DNA from: Seminavis robusta
Lineage: Eukaryota > Bacillariophyta > Bacillariophyceae > Naviculales > Naviculaceae
DNA: 64,000 bases
Assembly: GCA_903772945.1 (NCBI GenBank)
Contig: CAICTM010000364.1
Span: 1 to 64,000 of the forward strand
Reading direction: 5' to 3'
Both the position numbers and the translations under genes were made by a program. This document shows positions 38,855-49,483 of this stretch, one piece after another (positions within the stretch are counted from its first letter, which is position 1; each line of letters opens with the position of its first letter). The notes under the pieces are model-generated. The model saw nothing but the letters and a program-made list of their open reading frames with translations. It had not been told where the DNA came from and made no database searches.

Positions 38855-40465
38855 ATGGCGCCTCCGTTTATCCCCTATTACATTGATTTCAATGTTAAAA
38901 ATCAGAGTAAAACCATAGGTGTCTCCAAAAAGAAAGTCACCTTCAAATTTGGATTTGCCAATCGACAAGCCGTGGAACAGGGTCTCGTGGGGGCGCATTG
39001 CCGTGGCAGTGAACACGAGTGCGTCTTTACGTGGAGTTTGAACTCGGGTAAACGACATGTCCAAATGGATGGAAAAGATGTGCATTTCAGCACCAGTGGC
39101 CAGAATGGATGGACATCCGATCGTACATGGCAACATGTCTTTAGCTTAAAAGTGCCCGGATATAGTGGTACCTTTCGATGCCATTTGATCAGTCAACCAG
39201 CCCCACAAGGATCCAATGTCCGTCCATTTGATTTGAGAGTGGGAGGGGTCAGTATCTTCAAATTTAATCAAATCTTTCAATTGGGAACTCAGCAAATGGT
39301 TGTTCGAAAACCGGGTGGATCCAGATCTACCTACAATGGAGCGGGAGAAGAAGACGAACCCATGAGTCCCGAGGAACGAAGAATGATAGCCGCAGCCAGA
39401 GTGGAATCCATGAGAGAATTCCGAGAACAGCAAGCAAAGCAAGCGTCGGCTCCCGCTGGTAGTGCTGCCAGCAGTGGTGCGGGTCCTCCTCCTCCTGGAA
39501 CGGTCCAGACCAATGGAGGGAATACCGGAGGAGGGGACTTGCTGATGAGCTTTGATACACCGTCATCAGCGCCCCCCGTCCCACCTCCCCAGCAACAAGG
39601 TCACATGGTTTCCAGTTTGACGCTGGGGTCGGAATTCAGCAGCACCAATTCGTTTCCATCGGCGGGAGGTCCTCCCCCTGGACAACAGCCATTTGGATAC
39701 CAGCAGCCTCAAAACAGCTATGGACAACCGCCCGCTAATTATGGACAACCGCCGGCTCCTTATGGTCAGCCACCTGCTCCGTATGGTCAGCCGCCTGCAC
39801 CCTATGGAACTCCCGCAGCGCAGCCACCAGCTCCATATGGTTCCCCCGCTGCACTTGCTCCTCAGCACTCCTTTGGAGGAGGGTCGGCAACGACGGCTCC
39901 TACAGCAAATACGAGCGCCATGACGCCTTACCAGGGACAAGCTCCAGCCTCGCAATTTGCAATGGGGAATTCGCTCACCACCATGTCTGTCAATTCCTTT
40001 GGGACGGCGCCCACGCAGGCTTCATCGTTCGCGGCATCCGTGGACCCCTACGCCGCCCCGCCAGCAGATCCATTTGCGGCTCCCTCGGCAGCAGCGCCTA
40101 TGAGTTCGTTCGGACAGCTGCCACCACAACAGCAGCAACAACCCCCGCCGCAGCAATATGGAGGTGGAGGATATCCAGGCCAGCAGCAGCAGCAGCAACC
40201 AGGGCAATTCCAAGCCTTGCAAAGTCCTACTGGTGAGACCCAAGCCAGCTTCGGAACGTACGGGAGTACACCCTCTTTTGCAAGGCCACCGCCTGCTGCT
40301 GCTGGACAGCCTCAGTATCCGCCAGCAGGAGGATATGGACAAGCCCCACCACCGGCTGATGGTTATGCTGCCCCGCCTCAGTACCAACAGCAGCAGTTCC
40401 AGCAGCAACAGCAGTATCAACAGCCTCAGTACCAGCAGCAGCAGTACCAACAGCCAGGGTTCTAA
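38855..40465 (+). CDS. 536-aa protein: beta-rich N-terminal domain plus prion-like P/Q/G/Y tail
   Basis: An intron-less frame. It is open upstream to a GTG at 38807, but ATG 38855 is the first. Residues 1-145 look like a folded, beta-rich domain with SGKRHVQMDGKDV, TWQHVFSL and FDLRVGG. The arrangement SGKR-x-V-x-x-DG resembles the core of FAIM-type domains (Fas apoptosis inhibitory molecule), but the match is short and only suggestive. Residues 160-195 form a charged helix (SPEERRMIAAARVESMREF). The remaining 340 residues are low complexity: glycine, proline, tyrosine and glutamine, with four or five YGQPPAP repeats and glutamine runs, typical of proteins that form condensates or of clathrin-adaptor-type disordered tails. 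No membrane span is seen. Confidence 0.75.
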   Translation: MAPPFIPYYIDFNVKNQSKTIGVSKKKVTFKFGFANRQAVEQGLVGAHCRGSEHECVFTWSLNSGKRHVQMDGKDVHFSTSGQNGWTSDRTWQHVFSLKVPGYSGTFRCHLISQPAPQGSNVRPFDLRVGGVSIFKFNQIFQLGTQQMVVRKPGGSRSTYNGAGEEDEPMSPEERRMIAAARVESMREFREQQAKQASAPAGSAASSGAGPPPPGTVQTNGGNTGGGDLLMSFDTPSSAPPVPPPQQQGHMVSSLTLGSEFSSTNSFPSAGGPPPGQQPFGYQQPQNSYGQPPANYGQPPAPYGQPPAPYGQPPAPYGTPAAQPPAPYGSPAALAPQHSFGGGSATTAPTANTSAMTPYQGQAPASQFAMGNSLTTMSVNSFGTAPTQASSFAASVDPYAAPPADPFAAPSAAAPMSSFGQLPPQQQQQPPPQQYGGGGYPGQQQQQQPGQFQALQSPTGETQASFGTYGSTPSFARPPPAAAGQPQYPPAGGYGQAPPPADGYAAPPQYQQQQFQQQQQYQQPQYQQQQYQQPGF

Positions 40466-41333
40466 TTCAAGTGACGCATTCCAGCCACAATCAGCAACGA
40501 TAACAGGAAAAGTGATACAACCCAGCAGACGGACCAGCCTTGTGAGACTGGCGGTTTGTGCTCACGAGACCTTTTTGTGCCCATCCCGATTCCAACACGA
40601 AAGAAAAAATCAGTTTCGAACTGCTCCATCCAACCAATATATGTTTTCCATCTAGTCCATGATCCATTACCCAGCACGCGATCATTTCCTTCACCCTACC
40701 CACCTATCCATGTCAACACGGTTCTTGATATTGATTTTTTATGTACGGAGTCCATTGGTAATGCTAGATTCCAATCCATTACAAATGATCAATAATTGGA
40801 ACTAAGAACTACTGTAGACTTTCTCACGCTCATTTTCTAATCTCTGGTTGTGCCCTATGCAGCAATACTTGTTCGAACGAAACCAGCCCCTCCCCGCAGA
40901 AATGTGGGGGAAGGTGTAAACGCTATATTACCGGAGGCTTTAAACAATTCCATGATCCTTGGTCGTAGAGGATTACGAATGATTCGATTCCTGGAAGCAA
41001 CAGCTGAAGTCGTGGACGTCTTATTTCCAATGCGCCTACGAGACCCATTCGTTCCGTCTTGGATGGTTCCAGCTCGAGCCTTGGGCAAAACCGGTAGATC
41101 TACCGGTACGCCATGAAGTGTGCCACGGAGTCCACGTTTTTGAAACTGTTGCGTGAAGCACTACGTACCGGTACTGCTAGCTAGCTAGTTATTAAAGAGG
41201 TTGTCTTATGATGGAGGGGGGAAATGTATTTACATGGGTTATGTGCATAGAGGGGCAGAGGGTATTCATTCTACCACCGGTAGCTAGTAGATGTACAAGG
41301 GTTTTGAGCAGCGCCAGCGAGATTGGCTTCAAC
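40466..41333. other. 3' region and intergenic
   Basis: No gene supported. ACCGGT palindromes near 41090, 41103, 41165 and 41276, and GCTAGCTAGC at 41180 crowd the right half, next to the 3' end of the MGN gene. Confidence 0.45.
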
Positions 41334-41810
41334 TTATGCTGCTGTGTTTCTGCAGCTCTTGAGCTTGGGAGTGCTGACTTTAGCTGCTGGTAACTGTGGA
41401 GGAGTTGTTGCTTTGACGTAGTCTTCCAGGCTCGTGTTGGATCGAGCCACAGTGCCCTCTTCGGCATCTTCTTGGCACTGCTGCATGATATTTGCAATAT
41501 CTTGAGGATCCAGCTTGGCAAGGCACTCCATAAAATCCCGCGCAGATGATGATGATGTGGATCCGCGGCTTTTCCCCTTGTGGCTACTTCCACTTGGTCT
41601 TCCTCCGAGCCCGTTATCATTTCCGCTGCGGGTGGAGTTGGTTCGAGACAAGACGCGCTTCAGTCGGAGGCTGGTCTTCTTCGTGAGGGAGACGGCGTTA
41701 CTATTACTAGTATTCGATTCAGATTCACTGCTGTCGAACACAACTTCCAAACCCACCAACTGATCAACGCAATTGGCCTTGTCTGCACGAGAAGAGGTAG
41801 AGTTTCCCAT
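41334..41810 (-). CDS. 158-aa serine-rich MGN protein (paralogue of the gene at 31490)
   Basis: ATG at 41810 gives MGNSTSSRADK, again a possible N-myristoylation start. Block 1, VGLEVVFDS (about 19-27), corresponds to SGLEIVLDQ of the other copy. After a serine-, arginine- and glycine-rich middle, block 2, DFMECLAKLDPQDIANIMQQ plus CQEDAEE (about 92-118), matches D-(F/L)-M-x-C and DP followed by a helix and C-x-E-D. The two proteins share little else. Single exon. I know no named family. Confidence 0.65.
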   Translation of the reverse strand: MGNSTSSRADKANCVDQLVGLEVVFDSSESESNTSNSNAVSLTKKTSLRLKRVLSRTNSTRSGNDNGLGGRPSGSSHKGKSRGSTSSSSARDFMECLAKLDPQDIANIMQQCQEDAEEGTVARSNTSLEDYVKATTPPQLPAAKVSTPKLKSCRNTAA

Positions 41811-44329
41811 TGTTGCTGATTGCTGAAGATTGATGCGATGCTTTACTTTTTGAAAATTGTGATATCCAACGGCGAGGTTGACTTGACTCGACTCAACTAC
41901 TAGCTAGCTAGCAGCTCTTGCTTCTCTGGTAGAGCATCGGATTTCGGAAACCTCCAATCGAACCAGCACTGCGATGCTAGCCGCTTTTACGAGACTGGCT
42001 GGCACCACCACGTGGCGAGCAGCGTGAAGCTAGTACCAGTAAATGTATTAACCGGTACACAGAATGCCAGCCAAAGGCATGGAAGATCCGTGGTCGGAGT
42101 GTAAGTTCAATGACCCGATAACAATAACAAGTTCAGTGCGACCCATCCATGTGGTGTTGTTGCGTTGTTGGGTTGTCGCAAAGTGGTACCGGTTACCGGT
42201 AGAGCAGATCTTGGAAGCTGGAGGACACTGTGGCGCCGTACCGAATACCCGGTAGCCTCACTGGAGATAGACAGGCTGCTATCCCATGAATTATTGCCGC
42301 TACCAGGTACCGTACATCCACTCATGCATGCACTCTAGATTGCTAGTACGCATGGACGATGTTATGGCCAGTTGCTATCGAGGTAGTACCCCAGAGCATC
42401 TCGCAACTGTAGATGCAGGGGAGATGGCCATCCAGATCCAACCCGGATCTTACCTTCCCATACAGTGTATCCTACCAGTACCCAGTACGTGTGTTGCTAG
42501 CTAGCTAGCTAGATTTGCATCTGGGTGAGGATTGGCTCGGATCAACTGGCTGACTGGGAAGATGGGTTGTAACGAGATTCTCCTTTCTCTCTCCTTCTCT
42601 TTGGAGTCTACCGGTAGCCTGCCGGAGACTAGCAATCGTCTTTGATTTCTATCATTAAATTTTCAAAGTGGCTGGCGAAGCAAACGCATCAGCATAAAAT
42701 CGTGAAAACGGCACAGCCCCACATTCCGAGACGGTTGCTTCACTTCCCCAAGTTCAGTTTGGCTGGCAGTAGCTGATCCTGGTTGTGCGTGTACAACTTT
42801 TTTCGCTTCCAAGAGCTCCACCAGTAGCTACTGATTGCCCCAACGCCTACCTTGAAGCCTTGAAGGAGAAGAAACTGGAGACACTCGTCTGCAGCTCAGG
42901 GTGGGGAAGGGTTTGCTTTCTTGTTTCCTACTCAGCAGCTAGCCAGCTCGTAGCTAGACCGTCAACTCTTTTACAAGATTCGTCGTGGTGGCAGTAATAG
43001 CAATTGCCCGACTTTCTTTATGGCAGTAGAAACTGGTACCGGTAGGTAGCTACCGTAGTGCAAAGAAAAAGAAAAGTAGTAAAACAATGCCCACTACTGG
43101 TACCGGTACACTCAAGATTTGGCAGTTCTTTGTCTCTGGCGTAAGCATTCATCGGTCGGAGTCAGGGAGTCGCTTTGGTGGTCGAATGTGGTCGAATGTG
43201 CAAGCGACCCCCGACTCATCAGAGTGCCAATCATGCTGCCTGCCCGCTATCGATACGCCCACCAACATGTAAAAAGGGATGGCCATACCCGTCGAGAAGG
43301 CCTGCAAGCGATCGCCTCGATCACGACCCCGAGTCGTCGAATCGTACCGTACTGATCGAACTGGATGTTTGCTTGGCTGCGCCGTCCATGCAGCAGTTTC
43401 AAAGCCCGCGACGTCGTGCTCCACTCGCTCTCAGCCCCACAGTACCAAATTGCCCACATTTCTGTAAGGCCAACTACGTTGGAAACTCGAAAGCAACGTG
43501 TTTCAAGCCGGAACTGTTCACCGCAGGAAACGAGAAAGGGTGATAGTAGGCCTTCTGATCACCCAACCAGTCGCCAAGGTCGGACCTGTCCGGGCATGGA
43601 TATCAGGCCCAGTGCGCAAGCAGCCAAAAGTGGCTGGGCTGCTCTGGAAGGGATTTCTTCCTCGTTTTCGTTTCGGCAGCACCAGAGGACGTGGTCGTGC
43701 GTTTTTTGGCTATCGCCGCATTGAACCAGTTGCGACGAGCGAGAAGCAAGCAAAAGTTTGGCTTCCCAACTCGTATGCATAACTGGCAGTAGCAGCATTT
43801 GGTCGTTCTCGGTGACAGGCAGAACCATCGCGGTTGGGAGCCTCCAGCCAAGTTGACCATTTCGATTTCGACCCGCACACGGCGGGCCGTACCGTACCGT
43901 ACCGTACCGTACCGTACCGTACCGTACCGTACCGTACCGTACCGTACCGGTAGTGTGTGCGCTCAGTGTCATTGGGGCAGCTCGATGCGGGCCCTGAAGT
44001 TGGCATCGACGATGCAGAAAGCGGAGAAATGGAGCGTACAATTAAAACAGCGCCGCAACTCAAAATCAATCCATCGAGAACATTGACAGTAGTCTACCAA
44101 GCAACCTCGTTATTTAATTGAAATTAATTGCGACCTAAAGATGAATGCAGTGATTGGTAGCTTGCCGGAAATGGACTCATTTCAGCCTTTCTGGAATAAT
44201 TCTTTTATTCACAACTCTGGTTTGCCATTTTTTGGAAACCCATAGTTCGAGCTTTACAATTTCAAATATGTTCAGTTTTAGTTTACTCCCTACGGGTACG
44301 TACGTGCAAGTGGGTTGATGTATACATAA
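41811..44329. other. repeat-rich intergenic region, 2.5 kb
   Basis: No gene supported. ACCGGT palindromes occur near 42050, 42187, 42193, 42608, 43035 and 43100, and TAGCTAGC runs at 41901 and 42490-42511. A CCGTA pentamer array lies at 43887-43949. Frames across 43087-44086 are made of these repeats and overlap on both strands. Confidence 0.5.
43887..43949. repeat. CCGTA pentamer array, about 12.6 copies
   Basis: An uninterrupted 63-bp run of the pentamer CCGTA. It ends directly in an ACCGGTA, the palindrome that is scattered elsewhere in the window. Confidence 0.95.
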
Positions 44330-45058
44330 TCAATACCCAAAAACAGAAAAATCCTTCTTGTCCAGGATGGACACACAGGCATAGATCCCAATCGAAGGGA
44401 AGACCATCCAAATGCCATTGGCAATGCCAACAATTCCCAGAGAAATTACCAAGGGCTTTCCCTTATACCTTTCATTCCAAATATAGGACAGAAAATAAAC
44501 GATTGTCCCATACATCATTTGCCAGTAGCTGGCCAAACAGACACACCCAACAAACAAAGGGGAGAAATGCTGTGGCAGGACAATGGCCGCATTCATCAAG
44601 AGACAGGGAGGGATGGTGGACCAGCCATTGCCAACATCGATGAAAAACCCATAGCTTTCGTCATTTTGGTAGCTGGGATCGTAGAGAGCATAAGTGGACC
44701 ACATACGAGACCACAGTTTGCCATCGAACAGTCGGTTCCAGGGAATTTCCATGTTCATCAATTCTACTGCAGCCAATGCTTCCTGGTTTCGGGCCTTCAA
44801 TTTTTTGTAATCGCTCTTGATGAGAGAAATGTGGATTCCCAATGAGATCTCAATCATGGCAATCAACAGATTGAGGTTGTTGAAAAACAGCAAAGAGATC
44901 ACAATATCCCACCGTAGATTGCTAATATCATTGGTCTGCTGGTGATGTAACACAGTGAGCAGTCCACCGATGGTAGTCGCTAACCAAAGCACATTGGCGG
45001 ACAGAAAGGTAAGACGAGGAAGCAGGCTTGAAGATGATGACTCGAGTTCCTTCGTCAT
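44330..45058 (-). CDS. 242-aa polytopic membrane protein, possibly EXPERA-like
   Basis: An intron-less frame from ATG 45058. About five hydrophobic segments are seen: roughly 18-37, 48-75, 150-170, 175-195 and 205-230. Between the second and third is a polar loop with WNRLFDGKLWSRMWSTYALY. The C-terminal part has FIDVGNGWSTIPPCLLM and VGIANGIWMVFPSIGIYA; the latter N-x-x-W-x-x-x-P pattern is reminiscent of EXPERA/emopamil-binding membrane proteins (sterol isomerase and relatives), but the catalytic histidine and glutamate of those enzymes are not evident. It is a membrane protein with good confidence, but its enzyme activity is not established. Confidence 0.6.
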   Translation of the reverse strand: MTKELESSSSSLLPRLTFLSANVLWLATTIGGLLTVLHHQQTNDISNLRWDIVISLLFFNNLNLLIAMIEISLGIHISLIKSDYKKLKARNQEALAAVELMNMEIPWNRLFDGKLWSRMWSTYALYDPSYQNDESYGFFIDVGNGWSTIPPCLLMNAAIVLPQHFSPLFVGCVCLASYWQMMYGTIVYFLSYIWNERYKGKPLVISLGIVGIANGIWMVFPSIGIYACVSILDKKDFSVFGY

Positions 45059-46045
45059 GGTCGACTTGATTGAGTTGAGGGTGATATGATTGTTGCTGTT
45101 GTCTTTGTAGTGCCTCTTGTTGGTTGCCGGTGTGGTGTGTTTTTGTGTGATCTGGTCTCATGGGCGTTTTGTGCGTTCGAGTTTCGGTGCCAGCGAAAAA
45201 TTCCGTTCGTGGCATTTTGCAGCCGGCGCAGTTGTACGGTACGACTGTACCAGGTATCCATGTTTCAAACCTGTTTGTCTTCTCACTCTTCTTTGGCGGG
45301 GCCAGCATAACCTCGACGCTCGGAACCGCGATGAAGCGCTCGAGTTTTCCGTCATTTAGAGCTGCCCAGCCGGCACCGCACTAACAGATCTATCTGCGTT
45401 GAGCCGCCCCTGAGTTTGCTGCTTCTAGCTACCATACGGTAGCTACCAGTAGCTAGATTTGGATACTAAAAGCTATAGCCACGGTCGGAGATTGGATTCT
45501 AGACAAAAGGACCCAGCAAGAGCAACAACAGGCACAAAATGGCGCAGCCACATTCATCACGCAGCCCAGGCATGATTTGTCATTCGCTTTTTGGTCTCAC
45601 TCGGGTGGTGTGGTCCTACTCAAGCTAAACTCTGGTTTTCTGGGTCCTTGCTTTAGACAGGATAGGAGATAGGTCTATGTTTCTCGATTGCATGCATTGC
45701 CTTTCAGAGGATGGACATGACAATTCAGCCATTGTCTGGTTGACAAGCAAACAAGCAAGCAAACAAACAAGCAAACAAACAAGCAAACAAACAAGATCAC
45801 ATTTTCGTGAAGATGTTCTCGAGCCATGTTTTGATGTTATCACTACTTTTTACGGTATGTCTTGTCTGATCAGCTTAATAAGTAAAAGTATTGGGTAGAT
45901 TATACAGTTAGCTTATCTTTTCCCTGGCTCATAGCGTACAACCCCTAAATCCAACGTCCACTTTCAGTATGCCACTTCACGGGTAGACTACAAAACTCCT
46001 GAACCTAACGTCGATTTTCAGCTTCCCCAGTGCCCACCTTCATAA
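45059..46045. other. intergenic
   Basis: Promoter side of the membrane protein gene at the left. It holds a CAAACAAG-type microsatellite (45743-45795) and a loosely repeated CCTAA-x-TC/CAACGTC-type motif at about 45945-46020 next to the 3' end of the LRR gene. No gene supported. Confidence 0.45.
45743..45795. repeat. imperfect CAAACAAACAAG microsatellite
   Basis: Successive 12-bp units CAAACAAACAAG with shorter units at the start; about 53 bp in all. Confidence 0.85.
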
Positions 46046-47857
46046 CTACTCTTCAGCACCGCAGCACTCCACAAGGCTACAGTTTGCAAGAATGTTCAAG
46101 TCTCCAGCCAGAGCTCTAGAGCAGAGGGCTTCTGGAATGGTGCCCGTGATAGCAGTACCAGCAATGTTCAGTGAAGTGAGGCTAGTCCAAAGACCAAGCT
46201 CTGAGGGAATGGCTCCAGTCATCCTGCAGCAAGAGTGTGAAGACGTTTGGTGAGACAACGAACGGCGACCCTATAGTTGCCGTTGACAGTCAGTTGCAAC
46301 GTACCGACTGTTCCTTTCGATATCAAATTCCTGGAGTTTTGTCAAGCTGCCATACTCAGGAGGGATGCTTCCCACATGATCACACTTGGAAGAGTAGTGA
46401 GTGAGGTTTTTGCAGTTGGTCAATGCCCAGGGCAGCTCTCCGTGATAGTAGTTCAATGAGTTGTTGAACACTTCGAGTGCTGGGACGAGCAGATAGAATA
46501 ATCCAGATGATGCACCACCAGAAAAATGGTTTCCATCATTTCGGATAACACGCACCCCGACAGAAGCCCAGCCTCCGTTGCTTTGATAGAATCCCTTGAA
46601 GTCATTGTGGGAAACATCCAGTACCTCTAACGCTGGGTTTGTACCCACATTAGGAGGATTACCCGAGAGGTAGTTGTTGGAAATGTCAAACACCTTCGCT
46701 GTCACCATGTGATCATGAGCATCAGTGAGATCTCCGCGCAAATTGTTGGACGAGAGATTCAAGTTAACGAAGGATCCCTCTTGATCGCAACTCGGCTCAA
46801 GATCGTTGGAAGAATACCAATCGCATTCTGAGACGTCATATTGGAGCCAATTGTCGGTCCGTGTCCAGTTGTGACCATTCGAAAAGTAAAATAATGCAAC
46901 CAAATGAAGTCGCTGCGCCTTTTGTTTTTCAGTGTAGGTTTCGAGATGAGGGTCTTGAAGCATCCAGATATTGGCCATATAGTACGGGCTTGCAACCGCG
47001 GAAATTTGTTTGATTAGTGCAAGAGGTAGATCGTCCTGATATGGAGGATAAACGATGGGCATCCCCTCATTGAAAGGGGTGGGTGCTTCATTGGGATCCG
47101 CGGTTCTGCTGCTGTTCTTGGATTGTCTGGGCAACAGCAAAGCCGTCAAGGTGGCAGCGACCACACAAAGAAACAAGCACATCAATGCAGCCCAACTTGT
47201 TTTGCGGCTTCTTTGGCCACTCTCCTCCCGCAAAATGGTGCCCTCAATAACCTCTCTCTGCGGTATCGTCGATTCAGACGGCTCATCCTCCACAACGAAA
47301 CCATTGACGACTCCCAAGTTTTCTTCATCCACAACAAAAGGTTGATCCTGCAATCCTTCTGGTGGCTCATCACTGGATGGCACTTCATCATCATTCGATG
47401 TATCAGTGTCTCGGCCTGGCCCTTCAACGGCCTGTGCACCCGGCTGAATATCCCTGGCTACGTATGCCCTGGTCAACGTCAAGGGAGGTGCCTCCAAAAC
47501 GTTGCCCTGGTCACCACCCTCGATTGCAATTTGTACATGATCAGCCTCAGATTCCCTATTGTGCTGACTATCCATTGGATCTTTCTCGATACCCTTGCCT
47601 TTCAACAAGATCATTGGCCTCTCTTCCACCATGGAAACCAACTCTTGAGTGCTAACATCCACATCTCCATGGCTGTCCTTAACCAGCTCCGTCAGGTTCG
47701 AGCCCACAGGAATTTCGGTTTCGGAGGCTACATGTGTCGAGTCTCTCACGCTTCCGTCTGGCAGTTCTTCCAGCTTCTCAGAAGAGTCTGTTTTTGGCCC
47801 CATCACGCTCTCTTGAGGCGAGGTCCTATCCAAACTCCATGTGTGTCCTCCGTGCAT
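46046..47857 (-). CDS. single-span LRR membrane protein, two exons
   Basis: Exon 1 is 47857-46305 and exon 2 is 46223-46046; the 81-bp intron has GT-AG ends and the joined frame gives 576 aa. The long N-terminal region (1-220) is acidic and disordered. A membrane span lies at about 221-243 (SWAALMCLFLCVVAATLTAL). After it, WTRTDNWLQ and a CDW motif open the plant-type LRR cap, followed by about seven leucine-rich repeats such as LNLSSNNLRGDL, VFDISNNYLSG and, across the splice junction, ERNSRMTGAIPSELGLW and LNIAGTAITGTIPEALC. The charge bias and order suggest a short cytosolic tail with a large LRR part on the other side. Large families of this layout exist in pennate diatoms. The ligand is unknown. 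Confidence 0.85.
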
Positions 47858-47958
47858 TCGCGAAACACATTTATTTTCGTCGATTTATTTAGGCGTACGT
47901 ATCAAGATTTCATTCCTATCCATGTGACACACATACACGGTACGCGAAAGAAACACCG

Positions 47959-48133
47959 CAAATCCCCAACTCTAACGAAAATCATCCTTTTCTGTGAATA
48001 CCGTGTGAGTACCGTGTGAGTACCGGTTTGCCAGGTAGTCCCGTTAACTCGGTGAAGTACTGTGATTTGTATAGTAAAAACTGGTACGTGCGCGAGATCT
48101 CACTTTTCGATTTTCGTTAGAGTTGGGGATTTG
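47959..48133. repeat. inverted repeat, 25-bp arms, about 125-bp loop
   Basis: Arms at 47959-47983 and 48109-48133 are perfect inverted copies; the left arm starts CAAATCCCCAACTCTAACGA. Total length is about 175 bp, in the range of a small MITE or foldback element, but no target duplication was found by eye. Confidence 0.75.
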
Positions 48134-48187
48134 TGACCGTGATTGAGTTCGGCTGGCTCTAACGTTCTGATTGGTCCTACGCGAAAA

Positions 48188-48268
48188 CCATTTCCATGAA
48201 AGCTACGGTACGGCGAATTGAGAATGGGAAATCAATGGTTCGCCGTACCGCAGCTTTCGTGGAAATGG
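48188..48268. repeat. hairpin-forming inverted repeat, 30-bp arms
   Basis: Arms at 48188-48217 and 48239-48268 match at 28 of 30 positions in inverted orientation, with a 21-bp loop. The arms contain CCATTTCCATGAAAGCTACG. It would form a strong hairpin in DNA or RNA. Confidence 0.8.
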
Positions 48269-49483
48269 AGTGAAAGCAAGCCGAATTTAACAGTTAAATT
48301 GATTTCACGTACGTACGGAGGAAGAAAGAGGTGCAAATACCTGGTTAGGACCAACTCTGAGAAGTACTAGTAGTGAAAAGTAATTGAGCAATGATCTGAC
48401 TTGGTAGGGAAAAGAGGCAATGCTAGCAACCGCGGCACTGCTAATAAGTTGTGGGGCCATTGGTGTGGTTCCCAGCTAATAACGGATGCGCAACTGCCAC
48501 CAACTGCTTGTGCCGATACCGTACCGTACCTCTGGTACCACCAGCTACATCATCTACATGTGTTCAGTCGTACCACTACTCGTAACTGGTAAATTATGAT
48601 TAATAAAAATAATTACGCCAGCTTGGAGTAGTCATTGGTACCAGATACGAGTACAGGTGTACAAGGAAAACAGATCAAGTGCACTGCCGTAGCTGGCCTG
48701 AGACGACAGACACCCACAGGAACGCAAGCAACTAAACGGGCTTATGCAAGCTGGCAGGGAACAGCTCATGGCTTCGTGGAACCAGGAACTATGACATATG
48801 ACATATTTGGATTTCAATGCGCTGATGACGTTAGTTGGATGAAATCACGCGTGAACTCCTTGAGCCATTACGTATGACAGAAACCAAACGGCTGTGCATT
48901 TATTTCTTTGGTGGAACAATGTACTATAAAACAGACGCTGGATTGACACTTGGAAATACACCAATTTTGTCTTGTAACCACTTAAAACAGTTGGGACCCT
49001 GTAAGGAACAGGGAGACAGCGGCGACTCCTGGCGAGTACACTCATAAGAACTTTCTAATTCTAATAAGGAACGTTGGTGGTTGTTGAGAAGGTTCCCGTT
49101 AGCTCCCGTTACTGACTTTACAGTTCATTCCACACTGCAAGAAAGTGGCTGTCGCATTGGGCCTCCCTTAAATTGGTCAGTGGCCACCTTCCAAATTTAA
49201 AGTAGAAATCGTCACAGTGGCAGAACGAGAAGCGTAAATGAGATGGCCTCTGCGGGGTCTTCCCTACTGAAGAGTACGACTGGAAGAGGGAACAGACAGC
49301 TAACAGACTCACCACTGCAAAACCTCACTGGCTGCTTTCTTGCCTGCAGCTTTTTTGCTGGTCGATGCTCGTGGAGTTTGGAATGATTACAATCATCAGG
49401 TCTCAACAACCCACAATCAGCCCACACAAAACCCATCATCTCTCTTATCTATCTGTCCATCCCATCCAGTATCTTTTGCTACC

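Larger units (their letters stand above)
47858..49483. other. intergenic with inverted repeats
   Basis: Promoter side of the LRR gene at its start, promoter of the gene at 49484 at its end. Two inverted repeat pairs (47959-48133 and 48188-48268) lie in the left third. An ACCGGT site is near 48020. No gene supported; the frame at 48635-48877 has no signature. Confidence 0.45.

Noticed and set aside
43087-44086. Long overlapping frames around the CCGTA array
   Set aside because: A pentamer array is open in all frames where it contains no stop, so these frames are by-products of the repeat.
47123-48019. 298-aa plus-strand frame
   Set aside because: Antisense shadow of the LRR gene; no signature of its own.
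48635-48877. 80-aa frame
   Set aside because: No signature; flanked by palindrome-rich DNA and frames of equal length on the other strand.
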